A stretch of 64,000 nt of DNA, from assembly GCA_020633465.1 (NCBI GenBank), contig JACKDN010000003.1, forward strand, positions 558,001 through 622,000. The letters are read 5' to 3'. The DNA comes from Myxococcales bacterium. GTDB taxonomy: Bacteria; Myxococcota_A; Bradymonadia; UBA7976; UBA1532. Both the position numbers and the translations under genes were made by a program. The notes beneath the pieces were generated by a model. The model was not told the DNA's origin. It ran no database searches and saw only the letters and a program-made list of their open reading frames with translations. Below are positions 48,378-58,400 of this stretch, in pieces. Numbering within the stretch: the first letter of the stretch is position 1; every line of letters starts with the position of its first letter.

Positions 48378-50321
48378 TTGACCCCGTCCCTGACCGGCCG
48401 CCACCACTTCCGCCTCGCCTGGCGTCTGTCCTGGTGGGCCTGGGGGGTGGGGCTGCTGTCGCGGGTGGCGCTGTACGCGCGGCCGACGCCCTACGGCGGC
48501 GCGTACGTCCGGCACTGGGACCGGTACTTCTTCCACAGCGCGTTCTACGGGCTGATGGGCGTCTTCGCGCTGGCGCTGCCCTTCCTGGTCTGGTGGGCCC
48601 TGCGCGCCGACCGCCCGGCGCGCCGCGGCGGCTGGGCCTTCGGCGCGCTGACCGCGCTGCTCGCGGTCTCGGTGGGCGTCGACCACTTCGACCACGAGAC
48701 CCAGCGCTTCATGGGCCTGCACGCCACGCCCAGCTTCGTCGCCACCTACGGGCGCATCGGCCAGACCGCCACCATCAGCGACAGCTTCGCGACCGATCAG
48801 GGCGGCGCCTGGCTGCCCTTCGTGCTGCTCGGCCTGCTGATGGGCGCGGTGGTGGCGGGCGCGATCGTCCTGTGGCGCCGCCGCGCTCGCCCGGTCCGGG
48901 ATCGGCCGCGCTGGCTGCTGGCCGTCGGCGCCGCCGCGCCGGTGGTGGCCGTGCTCATCGCGGTGTGGACGCCCGGCGGCAAGTTCCGCATGCGCAAGGT
49001 GCAGCCCTACCTGATGACGGTGGCCGCCGAGTGGAGCGCCGATCTCGACGTCGGCCAGCGTCCGGCCGACTACGCCGATCTCGTGGCCGACTACCAGCGC
49101 GGCTGGCTGGCGACCAGCGCCGATCCGGCGTGGCGCTTCCCCGATCCCGCGCGCCCCTTCCTGCGCGTGCCGACCGAGCCCGCCGCGCCGCCGCCCGACG
49201 CGCGCTGGAACGTGATCGTCGTGCAGACCGAGACGCTGCGCGGCTGGGACGTGGGCTTCCTGCACCCCGAGCGCGCCACCCCCTCGGCCACGCCCACGCT
49301 CGACCGCATGGCCCGCGAGGGCGCGGCGTGGCGGCGCTTCTACACCTTCGGCCCGCCCACGGTGACGGGCTTCCTGTCGGGCCACTGCGCGATCACGCCG
49401 CACAGCCGCCACAACATCACCACCCGCTACACCTACACCGCCCTCTACTGCCTGCCCCAACTGCTGCGCGACCACGGCTACCGCGCCGAGTACTTCACCG
49501 GCAGCGATCCCGACTGGGACGGCCAGGCCGTCTGGCTGCAGCGCTGGTTCGACGCCTCGCACTTCTACCGCGACGCCGACGAGCGCGACGACGTCGTCTT
49601 CGCCCGCGCGGCCGACCGCATCCTCGAGATGGGGCGCGCCGGCCCGTTCATGGCGACGGTGGTGTCGATCACCAACCACTACCCGTTCAAGACGCGCGAC
49701 CCGGCCTACGACGTGGCCGGGCACGACACGGTGAGCGACCGCATCCTGAACACGGTGCACTACACCGACGCCGTGCTGGGCGACTTCCTCGACCGCCTGC
49801 GCGGCGAGCCCTGGTTCGAGCGCACGCTGGTCGTCGTGTACGGCGATCACGGCTACAACCTGGGCGAGCACGACGGCACGCCCGGGCAGCGCAACGGCTA
49901 CCGCGAGTCCACGTGGTCGCCGCTGATCATCTACGGCGGCCACCCGGCGCTGCGCCCGGGGCTGCACGACGACGTCGCGACGCTGCTCGACGTGGCGCCG
50001 ACGGTGGCGGGCCTGCTGGGGTTCCGGCAGCCGGTGCCCTGGCAGGGGTTCGACCTGAGCGCAGGCCCGCGGCCCGAGGCGGCGCTGGTGCACACCAAGA
50101 ACGACATCACCTTCGCCGAGACGCCCGACTTCTCGTTCGTGGTCGAGCGCGACACCGGCGCGCCGAAGCTGTTCGCGGCCGGCGACCTGCTGCAGGCGAC
50201 GCCGATCCAGGCGCAGCACCCCGAGGTGCCGCCCGCGCTCGAGGCGCAGGCCGCACGCACCGCGCGCCTCGTGGACTACCTGGTCGAGACCGACGCGATC
50301 TGGCGCGCGCCCCCGCGCTGA
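48378..50321 (+). CDS. LtaS-like membrane sulfatase/phosphoglycerol transferase
   Basis: The 647-residue protein has about five N-terminal transmembrane helices (about 10-210) and a periplasmic alkaline-phosphatase-superfamily domain. NVIVVQTETLRGWDVGF carries the nucleophile T286. GPPTVTGFLSGHC, VYGDHGYNLGEHDGTPGQRNGYRESTWSPLIIYG and the final metal sites follow. It resembles LtaS/MdoB enzymes that move phosphoglycerol or related groups to glycans or lipids. The start is read as TTG at 48378 because GGAGG lies 9 bases upstream; the longer frame from 48264 lacks a ribosome site. The terminal ligand set suggests a metal enzyme, but the substrate is unknown. Confidence 0.85.
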   Translation: MTPSLTGRHHFRLAWRLSWWAWGVGLLSRVALYARPTPYGGAYVRHWDRYFFHSAFYGLMGVFALALPFLVWWALRADRPARRGGWAFGALTALLAVSVGVDHFDHETQRFMGLHATPSFVATYGRIGQTATISDSFATDQGGAWLPFVLLGLLMGAVVAGAIVLWRRRARPVRDRPRWLLAVGAAAPVVAVLIAVWTPGGKFRMRKVQPYLMTVAAEWSADLDVGQRPADYADLVADYQRGWLATSADPAWRFPDPARPFLRVPTEPAAPPPDARWNVIVVQTETLRGWDVGFLHPERATPSATPTLDRMAREGAAWRRFYTFGPPTVTGFLSGHCAITPHSRHNITTRYTYTALYCLPQLLRDHGYRAEYFTGSDPDWDGQAVWLQRWFDASHFYRDADERDDVVFARAADRILEMGRAGPFMATVVSITNHYPFKTRDPAYDVAGHDTVSDRILNTVHYTDAVLGDFLDRLRGEPWFERTLVVVYGDHGYNLGEHDGTPGQRNGYRESTWSPLIIYGGHPALRPGLHDDVATLLDVAPTVAGLLGFRQPVPWQGFDLSAGPRPEAALVHTKNDITFAETPDFSFVVERDTGAPKLFAAGDLLQATPIQAQHPEVPPALEAQAARTARLVDYLVETDAIWRAPPR

Positions 50322-50408
50322 CTGGGTCGCGCGCTCAGTTTCGCCTCGACGGCGGACTGCCTGTTATGCTGCGGGCTGCTTCGTCTAGAAGATATGGAGG
50401 CTCCGGGC

Positions 50409-53400
50409 ATGGCCACTTGGCGCAACGCGATGGTGTTGGCCGCGGCGCTCGCCGCGTTCGGGTGCGACGACGACAAGTCCGTCTCGGGCGGGCAGGGCGG
50501 TGACGCCGACGTCGTCGACCGGGGCCCGGGGGACAACCGACCGGCCGACGGCGCGGTGGGCGGCTCGGACGGCGGCTTGCAGCTGCCCGATCGCGGCGTC
50601 GCCGGCGACGCGGGGCCGCAGCCGGGCGACGGCGGGCCGCAGCCGGGCGACGGCGGACCGCAGCCGGGCGACGGCGGGCCGCAGCCGGGCGACGGCGGGC
50701 CGCAGCCGGGCGACGGCGGGCCCGACCCCGACGTCGGCCCTAACCCCGACGACGGCGGCCCGGCCGACGATGGCGGTCCGATCCCCGGCGACGGTGGGCC
50801 TGGCGACGACGCCGCGCCGGTGGACGACGGCGGCCCCAGCCCGGGCGACGGCGGCCCTGACGGCGACGACGGCGGCCCCGGGCCGGACGGCGGCGGCCCG
50901 CGCCCCGACGGCGCGGTGCAGCCGGGCGACCGGGACGGCGACGGGGTGACCGTCGCCCAGGGCGACTGCGACGACAACGACCCCCTCGTCTTCCCCGGCC
51001 AGGCCGAGACCTGCGACGGCGTCGACAACGACTGCGACGGCACCACCGATGGCCTGGTGGTGCAGTGCTACGACGGGCCCGACGGCACCCTGGGCCTGGG
51101 CGCCTGCCTGCCCGGCGCCAGCACCTGCGTCGACGGCGCCTTCGGCCCCTGCGAGGGCCAGGCGCTGCCCGCCGACGAGCTGTGCGGCGACGGCGTCGAC
51201 GACGACTGCGACGGCGTGGCCGACGACGGCTGCGACGGCGACGGCGACGGCTTCACCATCGACGAGAACGACTGCGACGACGGCGATCCGGCCATCAACC
51301 CCGACGCCGCCGAGGTGTGCGACGGGGTCGACAACGACTGCGACGGCGTGACCGACGGCATCGAGCGGCCCTGCTACGACGGGCCGGACGGCACGGCGGG
51401 CGTGGGCGTCTGCGCGGCCGGCGCCGAGGTCTGCGAGGCGGGCCTGTTCGGCGACTGCGAGGGCCAGGCGCTGCCCGGCGACGAGGCCTGCGGCAACGAG
51501 ACGGACGACGACTGCGACGGTCAGGTCGACGAGCAGTGCGATCTGGCGGCCTGCCCGGACGTCGACCTCGACGCGCCGGTCGAGGTCAGCGTCGACTGTC
51601 TCACCGCCACCGCGCGCGGCTCGGTCACCGTGTCGGCCATCGTGCGCGATCGCGACGGCAACCCCATCCCCGACGTCGACGTGCAGTTCACCGCCAGCCC
51701 GGCGGTGACGCTGCAGCCGCTGGTGCAGCGCGGCACGCTCTACGGCCGGGTGGCACGCGCGCCCACGCGTCCCGGCACCGTGCGCTTCAGCGTGTCGGTC
51801 GGCTGCGCCGACGGCCAGCGGCTGGCGCTGCGCACGACGCCGACCGTCGAGGTCGTGCCGCCGGCGCCGGTGTCGGACACCGTGCAGATCGGCGGGTGTC
51901 AGGGCCTGGACACCAACCTGCGGGTGCGGGTGTACGACGCCGAGACGGGCGCGCCCCTCGAGAACGCCTTCGTGATGGCCGGCGACGCGCCGCGCTCGGA
52001 TCTGCAGGTGCGCGGCGTCGACGGCCTGCAGGGGCTGCCCGGCGACCAGGACAACTGGAAGACCACCCGCGCCGACGGCACGGTGCTGTTGCTGGGGCAC
52101 GGCGGGACGCTGGCCGGCCCCCAGACGGTCACCGCGGGCGCCGAGGGCTACGAGAACGTCACGCTGGTCGGCGTCGACGCCGAGGACGTCGTCATCCCGC
52201 TGCGCCGGGTGGCGCCGCCGCGGCCCGCGACGGCCAACCTGGGTGGGCGCCTGACGGACTTCGACGACCTGCGCCGCGACGACCAGGCCGACGCCGGGCT
52301 GGTGGTCGGCAGCTTCGACCTGCCCTTCCTGTCGACGCTGGTCATCCCGCGGCTGCTGTCGCGCTTCGACTGCTGGGATCCCGTCACCAGCGGCTTCGCC
52401 GGCGGGCTCGTCGGGCCGGTGGCGGTGCCCGGCAACCTGTACGTGCCGCGGCAGACCGAGAGCGTCTTCGGCATCGGCGTCACCGTCGAGGAGCACCGCT
52501 TCCGGCTGAGCAACGTCGAGCAGGGCGTCGACAACGTCGTCGCGCTGGCCGGCAAGCTGCCCACCGCCGAGATCGTCGACCTGCTGCTCAACGGCGGCGG
52601 CGATCTGAGCCAGATGCTCGAGCTGCTCGAGCCGCGCGAGCTGGGCGTCCTGCGCGACCTGAACATCGCCGGCGACCGCAACGACCTGCAGATCCCGCTG
52701 TCGGCGGGGCTGGCGGCCAACGCGTCGTGCGCCGCGCGGGACGTGCCCGGCGACGCCGCGCTGGTGTGCGTGGCGGCGGGCGACTGGTCGGGCGGCGACG
52801 GCACGGGGCGGCTGTTCCCGATGGGCCTCGCGACGGTCGGCGCCGACGAGGTGGACAACGCGCGCCCCGGCCCGGCCAACCTGCCGCTGACCACCGTGGC
52901 CCCACAGGGCGTGTTCCGCGACGTCGGCTACCTGGGCGTGGGCGTGGCGCTGTACCTCGATCCGGATCGCACGCCGGCGGGGCAGGCGGGGGCGGTGAGC
53001 GCCGTGCTCGACCGCCGCAGCCTGGGCGCGGCCGGCGGCCAGCTCGACCTGCGCGGCTTCTTCGACACCTCGTCGCTCACGCGGGACGGGCTGACGTTCA
53101 GCTGGGAGCCGGTGGCCACCGCGCAGAGCCCCGCCGCGGACCTGTGCCGCGTCGAGATCGTTCGCACCGTGCGCACCACCTACAACCCGGGCGCCTGCGC
53201 GCCGAACCGCGTCGAGACCTACGAGCTGCCGGTGTGGAGCGGCTACGTCACGGGCGACCCCGGCACCCTCGCGCTGCCCACGCTGCCCGCCGCCTGGCCG
53301 CGCGCCGCGCAGGGCGGCCTGGTCGACACGGGCGCGACGCCCGAGGCCGACGGCCTGACGATGCGCTTCACCTGCATGGGCCTGGGCCTGACGCCGGGCT

Positions 53401-53477
53401 TCGACTTCCGCGCAGCCACCTTCGCCGACCTCATCGACGGGCTGACCCACATCTCGTCGAACTCGCTGCCCTTCTGA
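50409..53477 (+). CDS. Large MopE-repeat lipoprotein with Ig-like and unknown domains
   Basis: The 1,022-residue product has a lipobox (LAAFGC, Cys19). A Gly/Asp/Pro linker contains five perfect-to-near-perfect GPQPGDG units (residues 69-103), followed by four or more CDGVDNDCDGTTDG-type calcium- or metal-binding repeats (about 170-385). After DLAACPDVDLDAPVEVSVDCL come an Ig-like segment (about 395-480) and carboxypeptidase-regulatory-like strands (about 500-600). A large C-terminal domain of unknown fold (about 615-1,020) has paired cysteines. ATG 50409 is chosen over 50394 since GGAGG at 50396-50400 serves it. It is a surface or outer-membrane lipoprotein; ligand unknown. Confidence 0.82.
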   Translation: MATWRNAMVLAAALAAFGCDDDKSVSGGQGGDADVVDRGPGDNRPADGAVGGSDGGLQLPDRGVAGDAGPQPGDGGPQPGDGGPQPGDGGPQPGDGGPQPGDGGPDPDVGPNPDDGGPADDGGPIPGDGGPGDDAAPVDDGGPSPGDGGPDGDDGGPGPDGGGPRPDGAVQPGDRDGDGVTVAQGDCDDNDPLVFPGQAETCDGVDNDCDGTTDGLVVQCYDGPDGTLGLGACLPGASTCVDGAFGPCEGQALPADELCGDGVDDDCDGVADDGCDGDGDGFTIDENDCDDGDPAINPDAAEVCDGVDNDCDGVTDGIERPCYDGPDGTAGVGVCAAGAEVCEAGLFGDCEGQALPGDEACGNETDDDCDGQVDEQCDLAACPDVDLDAPVEVSVDCLTATARGSVTVSAIVRDRDGNPIPDVDVQFTASPAVTLQPLVQRGTLYGRVARAPTRPGTVRFSVSVGCADGQRLALRTTPTVEVVPPAPVSDTVQIGGCQGLDTNLRVRVYDAETGAPLENAFVMAGDAPRSDLQVRGVDGLQGLPGDQDNWKTTRADGTVLLLGHGGTLAGPQTVTAGAEGYENVTLVGVDAEDVVIPLRRVAPPRPATANLGGRLTDFDDLRRDDQADAGLVVGSFDLPFLSTLVIPRLLSRFDCWDPVTSGFAGGLVGPVAVPGNLYVPRQTESVFGIGVTVEEHRFRLSNVEQGVDNVVALAGKLPTAEIVDLLLNGGGDLSQMLELLEPRELGVLRDLNIAGDRNDLQIPLSAGLAANASCAARDVPGDAALVCVAAGDWSGGDGTGRLFPMGLATVGADEVDNARPGPANLPLTTVAPQGVFRDVGYLGVGVALYLDPDRTPAGQAGAVSAVLDRRSLGAAGGQLDLRGFFDTSSLTRDGLTFSWEPVATAQSPAADLCRVEIVRTVRTTYNPGACAPNRVETYELPVWSGYVTGDPGTLALPTLPAAWPRAAQGGLVDTGATPEADGLTMRFTCMGLGLTPGFDFRAATFADLIDGLTHISSNSLPF
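50613..50717 (+). repeat. Five tandem 21-base coding repeats
   Basis: Five head-to-tail units of 21 bases (GGGCCGCAGCCGGGCGACGG plus C) lie inside the lipoprotein gene, with one base change (GGA for GGG) in the third. Each encodes GPQPGDG. Since 21 is a multiple of three, unit gain or loss keeps the frame. Confidence 0.92.
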
Positions 53478-53478
53478 G

Positions 53479-54168
53479 GTGGCGGGCGCGGCGCTGCTCG
53501 CCCTGGCCGTGCTCGCCGGTCCGCCCGTCGGCGATCCCTGGATCGACGGCGGGCTGACCCTGGGCGCCGGCGTCGGGTGGGTGGCGCTCGAGCGCAGCCA
53601 CGACGATCTGGTCGATCCGTCCTGCCCCTGCGAGGCCGGCGACGTCGCCGCGTGGGAGCGCTTCTCGATCGACGCCGACGTGCCTTCGGCCGAACGCCTT
53701 TCGAACCTCGCCCTGGGCGTCAGCCTGGTCGCGCCCGGGCTGCTGGTGGCGGCCACGTCGCCCGACGACGACTGGGCGGGGGACGCGCTGGTCGTCTACC
53801 AGTCCGTGTTCTTCGCGGGCTTCCTGACGCAGATCTCGAAGACCGCGGTGGCGCGCCCCTTCCCCTACATGCTGCGCGACGACGTCACACCGGGCCAGCA
53901 GGCCGACGGCGGCAACTACGCCAGCATGTGGTCGGGGCACACCGCGGTGCCAATGGCGGCGGCGGTGTCGTTGGGGGTGGTCGTCAGCCACCGGCACCCG
54001 GACGCGGCGTGGCGGTGGTGGGTCTGGACGCTGGGGCCGGCGCTGGCGCTGACGACGGGCGCGCTGCAGGTCGCTGCGGCGAACCACTACCCCAGCGACG
54101 TGCTGGTCGGCGCCGCCGTCGGCGCGGGGGTCGCGGCCCTCGACACGTGGGCGCACGGGTACTGGTAG
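53479..54168 (+). CDS. PAP2-family membrane phosphatase
   Basis: The 229-residue protein carries the three PAP2 blocks in order: KTAVARPFPY (about 113-122), SGHTAVP (about 153-159) and NHYPSDVLVGA (about 198-208), in a membrane setting with four to five helices. PAP2 enzymes dephosphorylate lipid pyrophosphates or phosphatidates, for instance undecaprenyl pyrophosphate. The start is a GTG at 53479, two bases after the upstream lipoprotein stop, and the first residues are a signal-like hydrophobic stretch. The stop is immediately followed by a REP-like element. Confidence 0.85.
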   Translation: MAGAALLALAVLAGPPVGDPWIDGGLTLGAGVGWVALERSHDDLVDPSCPCEAGDVAAWERFSIDADVPSAERLSNLALGVSLVAPGLLVAATSPDDDWAGDALVVYQSVFFAGFLTQISKTAVARPFPYMLRDDVTPGQQADGGNYASMWSGHTAVPMAAAVSLGVVVSHRHPDAAWRWWVWTLGPALALTTGALQVAAANHYPSDVLVGAAVGAGVAALDTWAHGYW

Positions 54169-54318
54169 TCGATGGGGTCAGGACGATCGCATTTCGCTTT
54201 TTGCAGTCGACCCGATCCGCCGACATGGTTCCGGCCTGTCGCTCGGATCGCGTACGGGCCCGGAGCGCCGAACAGGCGCGCGCGGGGAAACAGGCAATGT
54301 GATCGTCCTGACCCCTAT
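54169..54318. repeat. REP/MITE-like element, copy 1 (about 150 bases)
   Basis: The element begins TCGATGGGGTCAGGACGATC and ends GATCGTCCTGACCCCTAT, so its ends are inverted repeats (GGGGTCAGGACGATC). The interior shares CGGAGCGCCGA..CAGGCG and GGGGAAACAGGCAATG with copy 2 at 55014. It sits right after the PAP2 stop. It holds no transposase gene; such short GGGGTCAGG elements are usually mobilised in trans by REP-associated tyrosine transposases. Confidence 0.8.
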
Positions 54319-54376
54319 GCCCCCGGCGTCGGCGCCGCGGGTGGCCATCCGCGAGTCGGAGGGCTAGAGTGTCCGC

Positions 54377-54616
54377 ATGGCCATCGACCCGCTCCTCGCG
54401 CGCATCACGATCGACCCCGCGACTTGCCACGGCAAGCCGTGCGTGCGCGGCCTGCGGTACCCCGTGCAGGATCTGCTCGACCTCCTGGCGGCGGGCATGA
54501 CGACCCAAGAGATCCTCGACGACTATCCAGACCTCGAGGCCGACGACGTGCGGGCGTGTCTGGCCTGGGCTGCCCGCCTGGCGCGGGTCAAGGGCGTCCA
54601 CGTCTTCGCGGCGTGA
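54377..54616 (+). CDS. DUF433 antitoxin-like protein
   Basis: The 79-residue protein matches DUF433, with RITIDPATCHGKPCVRGLRYPVQDLLDLLAAGMTTQEILDDYP covering its helix-turn-helix-like core. Members are commonly the antitoxin upstream of a DUF5615 PIN-like toxin. The ATG at 54377 lies 59 bases after REP-like copy 1. The stop overlaps the next start (GTGA), giving the standard antitoxin-first order. Confidence 0.88.
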   Translation: MAIDPLLARITIDPATCHGKPCVRGLRYPVQDLLDLLAAGMTTQEILDDYPDLEADDVRACLAWAARLARVKGVHVFAA

Positions 54617-54966
54617 AGTTCATCGTCGACGCCCAACTGCCGCGCCGCCTGGCCTACTTCCTCGTGGAGGCCGGCCACGACGCGATTCACACGCTCGACC
54701 TGCCCGAAGCGAACCGGACGTCCGACCAGGCCGTGACCCGGCGGGCCGACGCGGATGACCGTGTCGTGATCACCAAGGACGCCGACTTCGTCGTCAGCCA
54801 CACCCGGGATGGGCAGCCGAAGCGGATGTTGCTCGTGGCGACGGGCAACATCACGAACCGGGATCTGCTGACGCTGTTCGCTCGTCACCTGCCGGCGATC
54901 ACCGCGCTGCTCGAAGACGTCCCGTTGGTGCAGATGGAGAGCCAGCAGTTGATCGCGCGCGGCTGA
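54613..54966 (+). CDS. DUF5615 PIN-like toxin
   Basis: The 117-residue protein begins VKFIVDAQLPRRLAYFLVEAGHDAIH, with an early aspartate (D6), followed by VVITKDADF (a second acidic cluster) and MLLVATGNITNRDLL. This is the DUF5615 PIN-like pattern, predicted to be a metal-dependent ribonuclease. The GTG overlaps the DUF433 stop, so antitoxin and toxin are coupled. Two REP-like copies flank the pair. No frameshift or stop is seen, so it should be functional. Confidence 0.86.
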   Translation: MKFIVDAQLPRRLAYFLVEAGHDAIHTLDLPEANRTSDQAVTRRADADDRVVITKDADFVVSHTRDGQPKRMLLVATGNITNRDLLTLFARHLPAITALLEDVPLVQMESQQLIARG

Positions 54967-55013
54967 GGCGGCGCGCCCGAACTCCGCCGCTCGCCGAACG
55001 AAGCTAGGACTGA

Positions 55014-55161
55014 TCGATGGGGTCAGGACGATCGCATTTCGCTTTTCAGTTGGCCCAATGCGACGACCTGACGCCCGACTGTCGCTTGGACCGCGTAAGC
55101 GCCCGGAGCGCCGACCAGGCGCTCGCGGGGAAACAGGCAATGTGATCGTCCTGACCCCTAT
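55014..55161. repeat. REP/MITE-like element, copy 2 (about 148 bases)
   Basis: This directly oriented copy shares its first ~33 bases (TCGATGGGGTCAGGACGATC onward) and its last ~35 bases (through GATCGTCCTGACCCCTAT) with copy 1, with a diverged middle. It ends 2 bases before the stop of the antitoxin on the other strand. The two copies bracket the DUF433/DUF5615 pair over about 990 bases. Confidence 0.82.
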
Positions 55162-55163
55162 TC

Positions 55164-55391
55164 TCATCTTCGGGGACGCAGGTCCCGTACGACCTCGTCC
55201 CAGCTTTGGAACTCACCCTGGCCTGCTCGCACCCGTCGGATGCGTCGCTCGATCTCGTCCGCCCAGGCAGCTTCGACATCGACGTCCGGCTCGCCGTCGA
55301 GGCTCGCGAGCAGCTCCGCGGCGACAACGGCGCGCTCATGGATGGGGAGGTTGAGCGCCTCCTCGAGAAGCTTGCGCGTGGGCTCGCTCAT
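55164..55391 (-). CDS. Orphan addiction-module antitoxin (Unstab_antitox family)
   Basis: The 75-residue product is typical: an N-terminal LLEEALNLPIHERAVVAAELLASLD, then AAWADEIERRIRRVRAGQGEF and a short SWDEVVRDLR end. The family normally precedes a RelE/ParE toxin by overlapping stop and start. Here the sequence after the stop is the REP-like copy 2, and no toxin is present. The toxin gene may have been lost or displaced by the insertion. The antitoxin itself is complete, with start ATG 55391. Confidence 0.82.
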   Translation of the reverse strand: MSEPTRKLLEEALNLPIHERAVVAAELLASLDGEPDVDVEAAWADEIERRIRRVRAGQGEFQSWDEVVRDLRPRR

Positions 55392-55491
55392 GCCGCCACT
55401 CTACCGGCCGATCCGGATTGCGGCAAAGGCCGGGAGCCGGAGGTCGGCGCCAGGCAGATGGGGGAGGTCGCGGCGCCCGTCGAGCTGCTCC

Positions 55492-58400
55492 TCACTGGTA
55501 GCCGGGCTTCAGGAAGCGGTCGAAGGTCAGGCCGACGCCGGTGATCAGGCTCGCGCCGGGATCGCTGGTGGCGTCCACCTGGCCGCGGTAGCCGTACAGG
55601 TCGACGAAGACGCCCATCGACAGGCCGCCGACCACGGGCGCCAGCAGCGACGTGCGGGCCTGCAGGATGGTGCCCAGCTCGGTGGGATCGTCCTCGCCGA
55701 GGCCGGGCAGGTAGTAGCGCAGCTCGCCGTCGAAGCTCCACGTCAGCGGCGACAGGTCCACCAGCAGGCTGACGCTGGCCAGGCCGCCGACCTCGGGATC
55801 GGCGATCTCGCTGGCGAAGTCGTGGCCCACCACGGCGCCGATGCGCGCCGAGGTCACCACCTCGCCCGACCACACCAGGCCCAGGCCGCCCTCGACCCGC
55901 TTCTTGCGCGGGTTGTCGACCTCGAACTCGCGCAGGATGGGGTTGCCGTCGGCGTCCAGCGCCGGGTTGCCGTCGGGATCGAGCACCGGCTCGGTCTCGA
56001 GGCGCGTCGTCGGCGTGAACTCGGTCTCGTAGCTGACGTTGACGTAGGGCGCGCCGCCGCCGACGGCCCAGGCGTGCACTTGCAGCTCGGTCAGCGCCTT
56101 CACGCTGTCGGCGGTCTCCTGCTCGGCGTCGTCCTCGTAGGTGGCCAAAGCGAAGTCGGCGCGCAGGCCGGTCAGCCAGTCCACCGACGCCGCGTCGCGG
56201 CGCAGGAAGACACCGCCGCGGCCGGCGATGCTGGTGTTCTCTTGCGTGGTCACCCGCGTCTCGCGCACCTCGCCGTAGGCGTCGCGCGGGCCGAACGTGC
56301 TGTAGCGGCTGGCGACGAACTCCACCTTCTGGAAGTCGATCGCCCAGCGGGGCTCCTTGGCGTTGCCCACCGGGTGCATCAGCGGCAGCAGGCCCTCGGG
56401 GCCCAGGCGCAGCGCGCGGGCCTCGAGCGTGTCGAGCACCGCGTCGCGCAGCTTGACCGGGCTGCCGCCGGCGGCGTCCTCCCAGCCGTGGCGCGTGTGG
56501 ACGAAGGTGGTCTGCGCCTTGGCGGGCAGGATGTCCTTCAGCCGCGGATCGACGCGCACGGCGTCCGTCGTGACCACGCGATAGCGCTCGCGCAGCGCGA
56601 TGGGGCGGCCGAGCACCAGCGGGCCGTCCTCGTCGGCGCCGAGGCCGGTGACGGTCATCTCGCTCAGCAGCGCCGAGCCGGCCAGCAGCTTCATCTGCTC
56701 GCCGGTCAGCTCGACCACCTGCACCTCGTCGGGCAGGTTCAGGTTGGCGGCGGCCTCGAGGCGCGTCACCGGCCCGGTCAGCGCCCAGGGGAAGCTCAGG
56801 TGCGGCAGCAGGGCGACCTCGGCGTCGAAGCTCTTGCGCAGCGTGTTCACCACCAGCTGCCGCCACAGATCGGCGGTGATGCGGGCGGGCGGCGTGCCCC
56901 CGAGGCGCAGGGTGCTCTGCACGCGAGGATCCTGCTCGAAGCGGGCGCGCAGCACGGGATCGGCGGTGATGCCGGGCCCCAGATCCGGCATCAGCTGCAC
57001 CTGCGCGGGCCCGTACGCGGTCTGCCGCACCGCCTGCACCGCGTGCATCAGCGCCGCGTCGGCGGGCTGCACGCCGGTCACCGGCACCGCCTGCGAGTGC
57101 GACGCGACGATGCGCAGCGGGCCCTGCGCGCCGACCGTCGGGGCCAGGGTCAGGTCCAGCACGCCCAGCCGCGCGCGCCCCGCCGGCACCACCACCAGCG
57201 GATACCGGTCGCGCGCCCGCAGCGCCTCGGCGTCGGCGCCGTCGAGGCTGGTCAGCACGTCCTCGGGCATCACCCCGCGCTCGCTGAAGTCGGCCAGCAG
57301 CACGTCCACCTCGTCCGAGGCGCTCATCAGCGCCTGGCGCGCCGCGGCGCCCAGCACCCCCAGCGCGACGACGATGTCCGGCCGCCGCCCGAGCTGCTTC
57401 GTCGCCTGCGCCACCGCGTCGTTGACCGCCTTGCCCGGCGGCGTGATCGCACGGTCGCCGAAGGCGCGCAGCCGCACGCTGGGCGGCAGGTCGGGGTTCA
57501 CCAGGCCCACCACCAGCACCTGCGCGCGGCCCGCCTGCACCAGGCGCCAGCCGGCGAAGGGCACCTCGCCGCCCAGGTTGGCGCCCACCACGGTGACCTC
57601 GGCCAGCTGCGCCTCGCGCTGCAGGCGGTCGAGCCCGAAGGCCGCCTCGGCGGCGCCCGGCGCCAGCGCGGTCAGGCCCAGGCGGCGGTAGTAGGTCCAG
57701 GTGTTGGGCCGCTGCAGGTCGGGCTTGCCGGTCTGCACGAAGCTGTAGTGCTCGATGTCCTCGCCCGCGGCCAGCACCAGCGTGCGCTCGGGATCCTCGG
57801 CCTTCAGCGCCTCGAGCACCGGCAGCCGCCGCGGCCCGTCGTTCAGCGGGCGACCGACGTTGAACAGGCGCCGCTCCTCGCCCCCCTTCGGCGTCGCGCG
57901 CCCCTCGAAGACGAAGCGGACCTCCCACGCGAAGGGATCGGTGTCGATGGGCGCGTCCCCGGCGCCGGGCAGCTCGAGCGCCAGCACGCCCTCGTCGTTG
58001 GCGTTGGCGTAGCGCACCAGCCGCCCCTGCGTCGCTTCGAGGCCGGGCAGCGGGGCCTCGGGCCCGGTCAGCAGGTCGAGCACCGGCGTCTCGGGCGCGG
58101 GCGGGTGCTCGAACACGACCTCGAAGGGGCTGACCAGCACCTTCACCGCGCCGTTGACCGGCTCGCTGCGGAAGGGCGGCGCCTTCAGGAAGTCGTGGAA
58201 GGCCTTCACCGACAGGCCGTTCTCGCGGAACAGGATGCGGCCGTCGCGCACGAACACGCGGGGCCCCTCGCCCACCGGCACCAGCGCCGTCAGCGCGTCG
58301 CCCACGGCGTCGGCCAGCACGGTGTGCGCGCGGTTGCGGCCGATGTGGTTCGACACGCCGCCGGTGCGGCCGAACCAGATGATGCGCACCTGCTCGGTGG

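Noticed and set aside
50613..50717. Short tandem repeats as a CRISPR array
   Set aside because: Units are contiguous without spacers and in frame with a lipoprotein; it is a coding repeat.
54169..55161. Complete insertion sequence
   Set aside because: The bracketing elements carry inverted ends but no transposase gene is present between or inside them.
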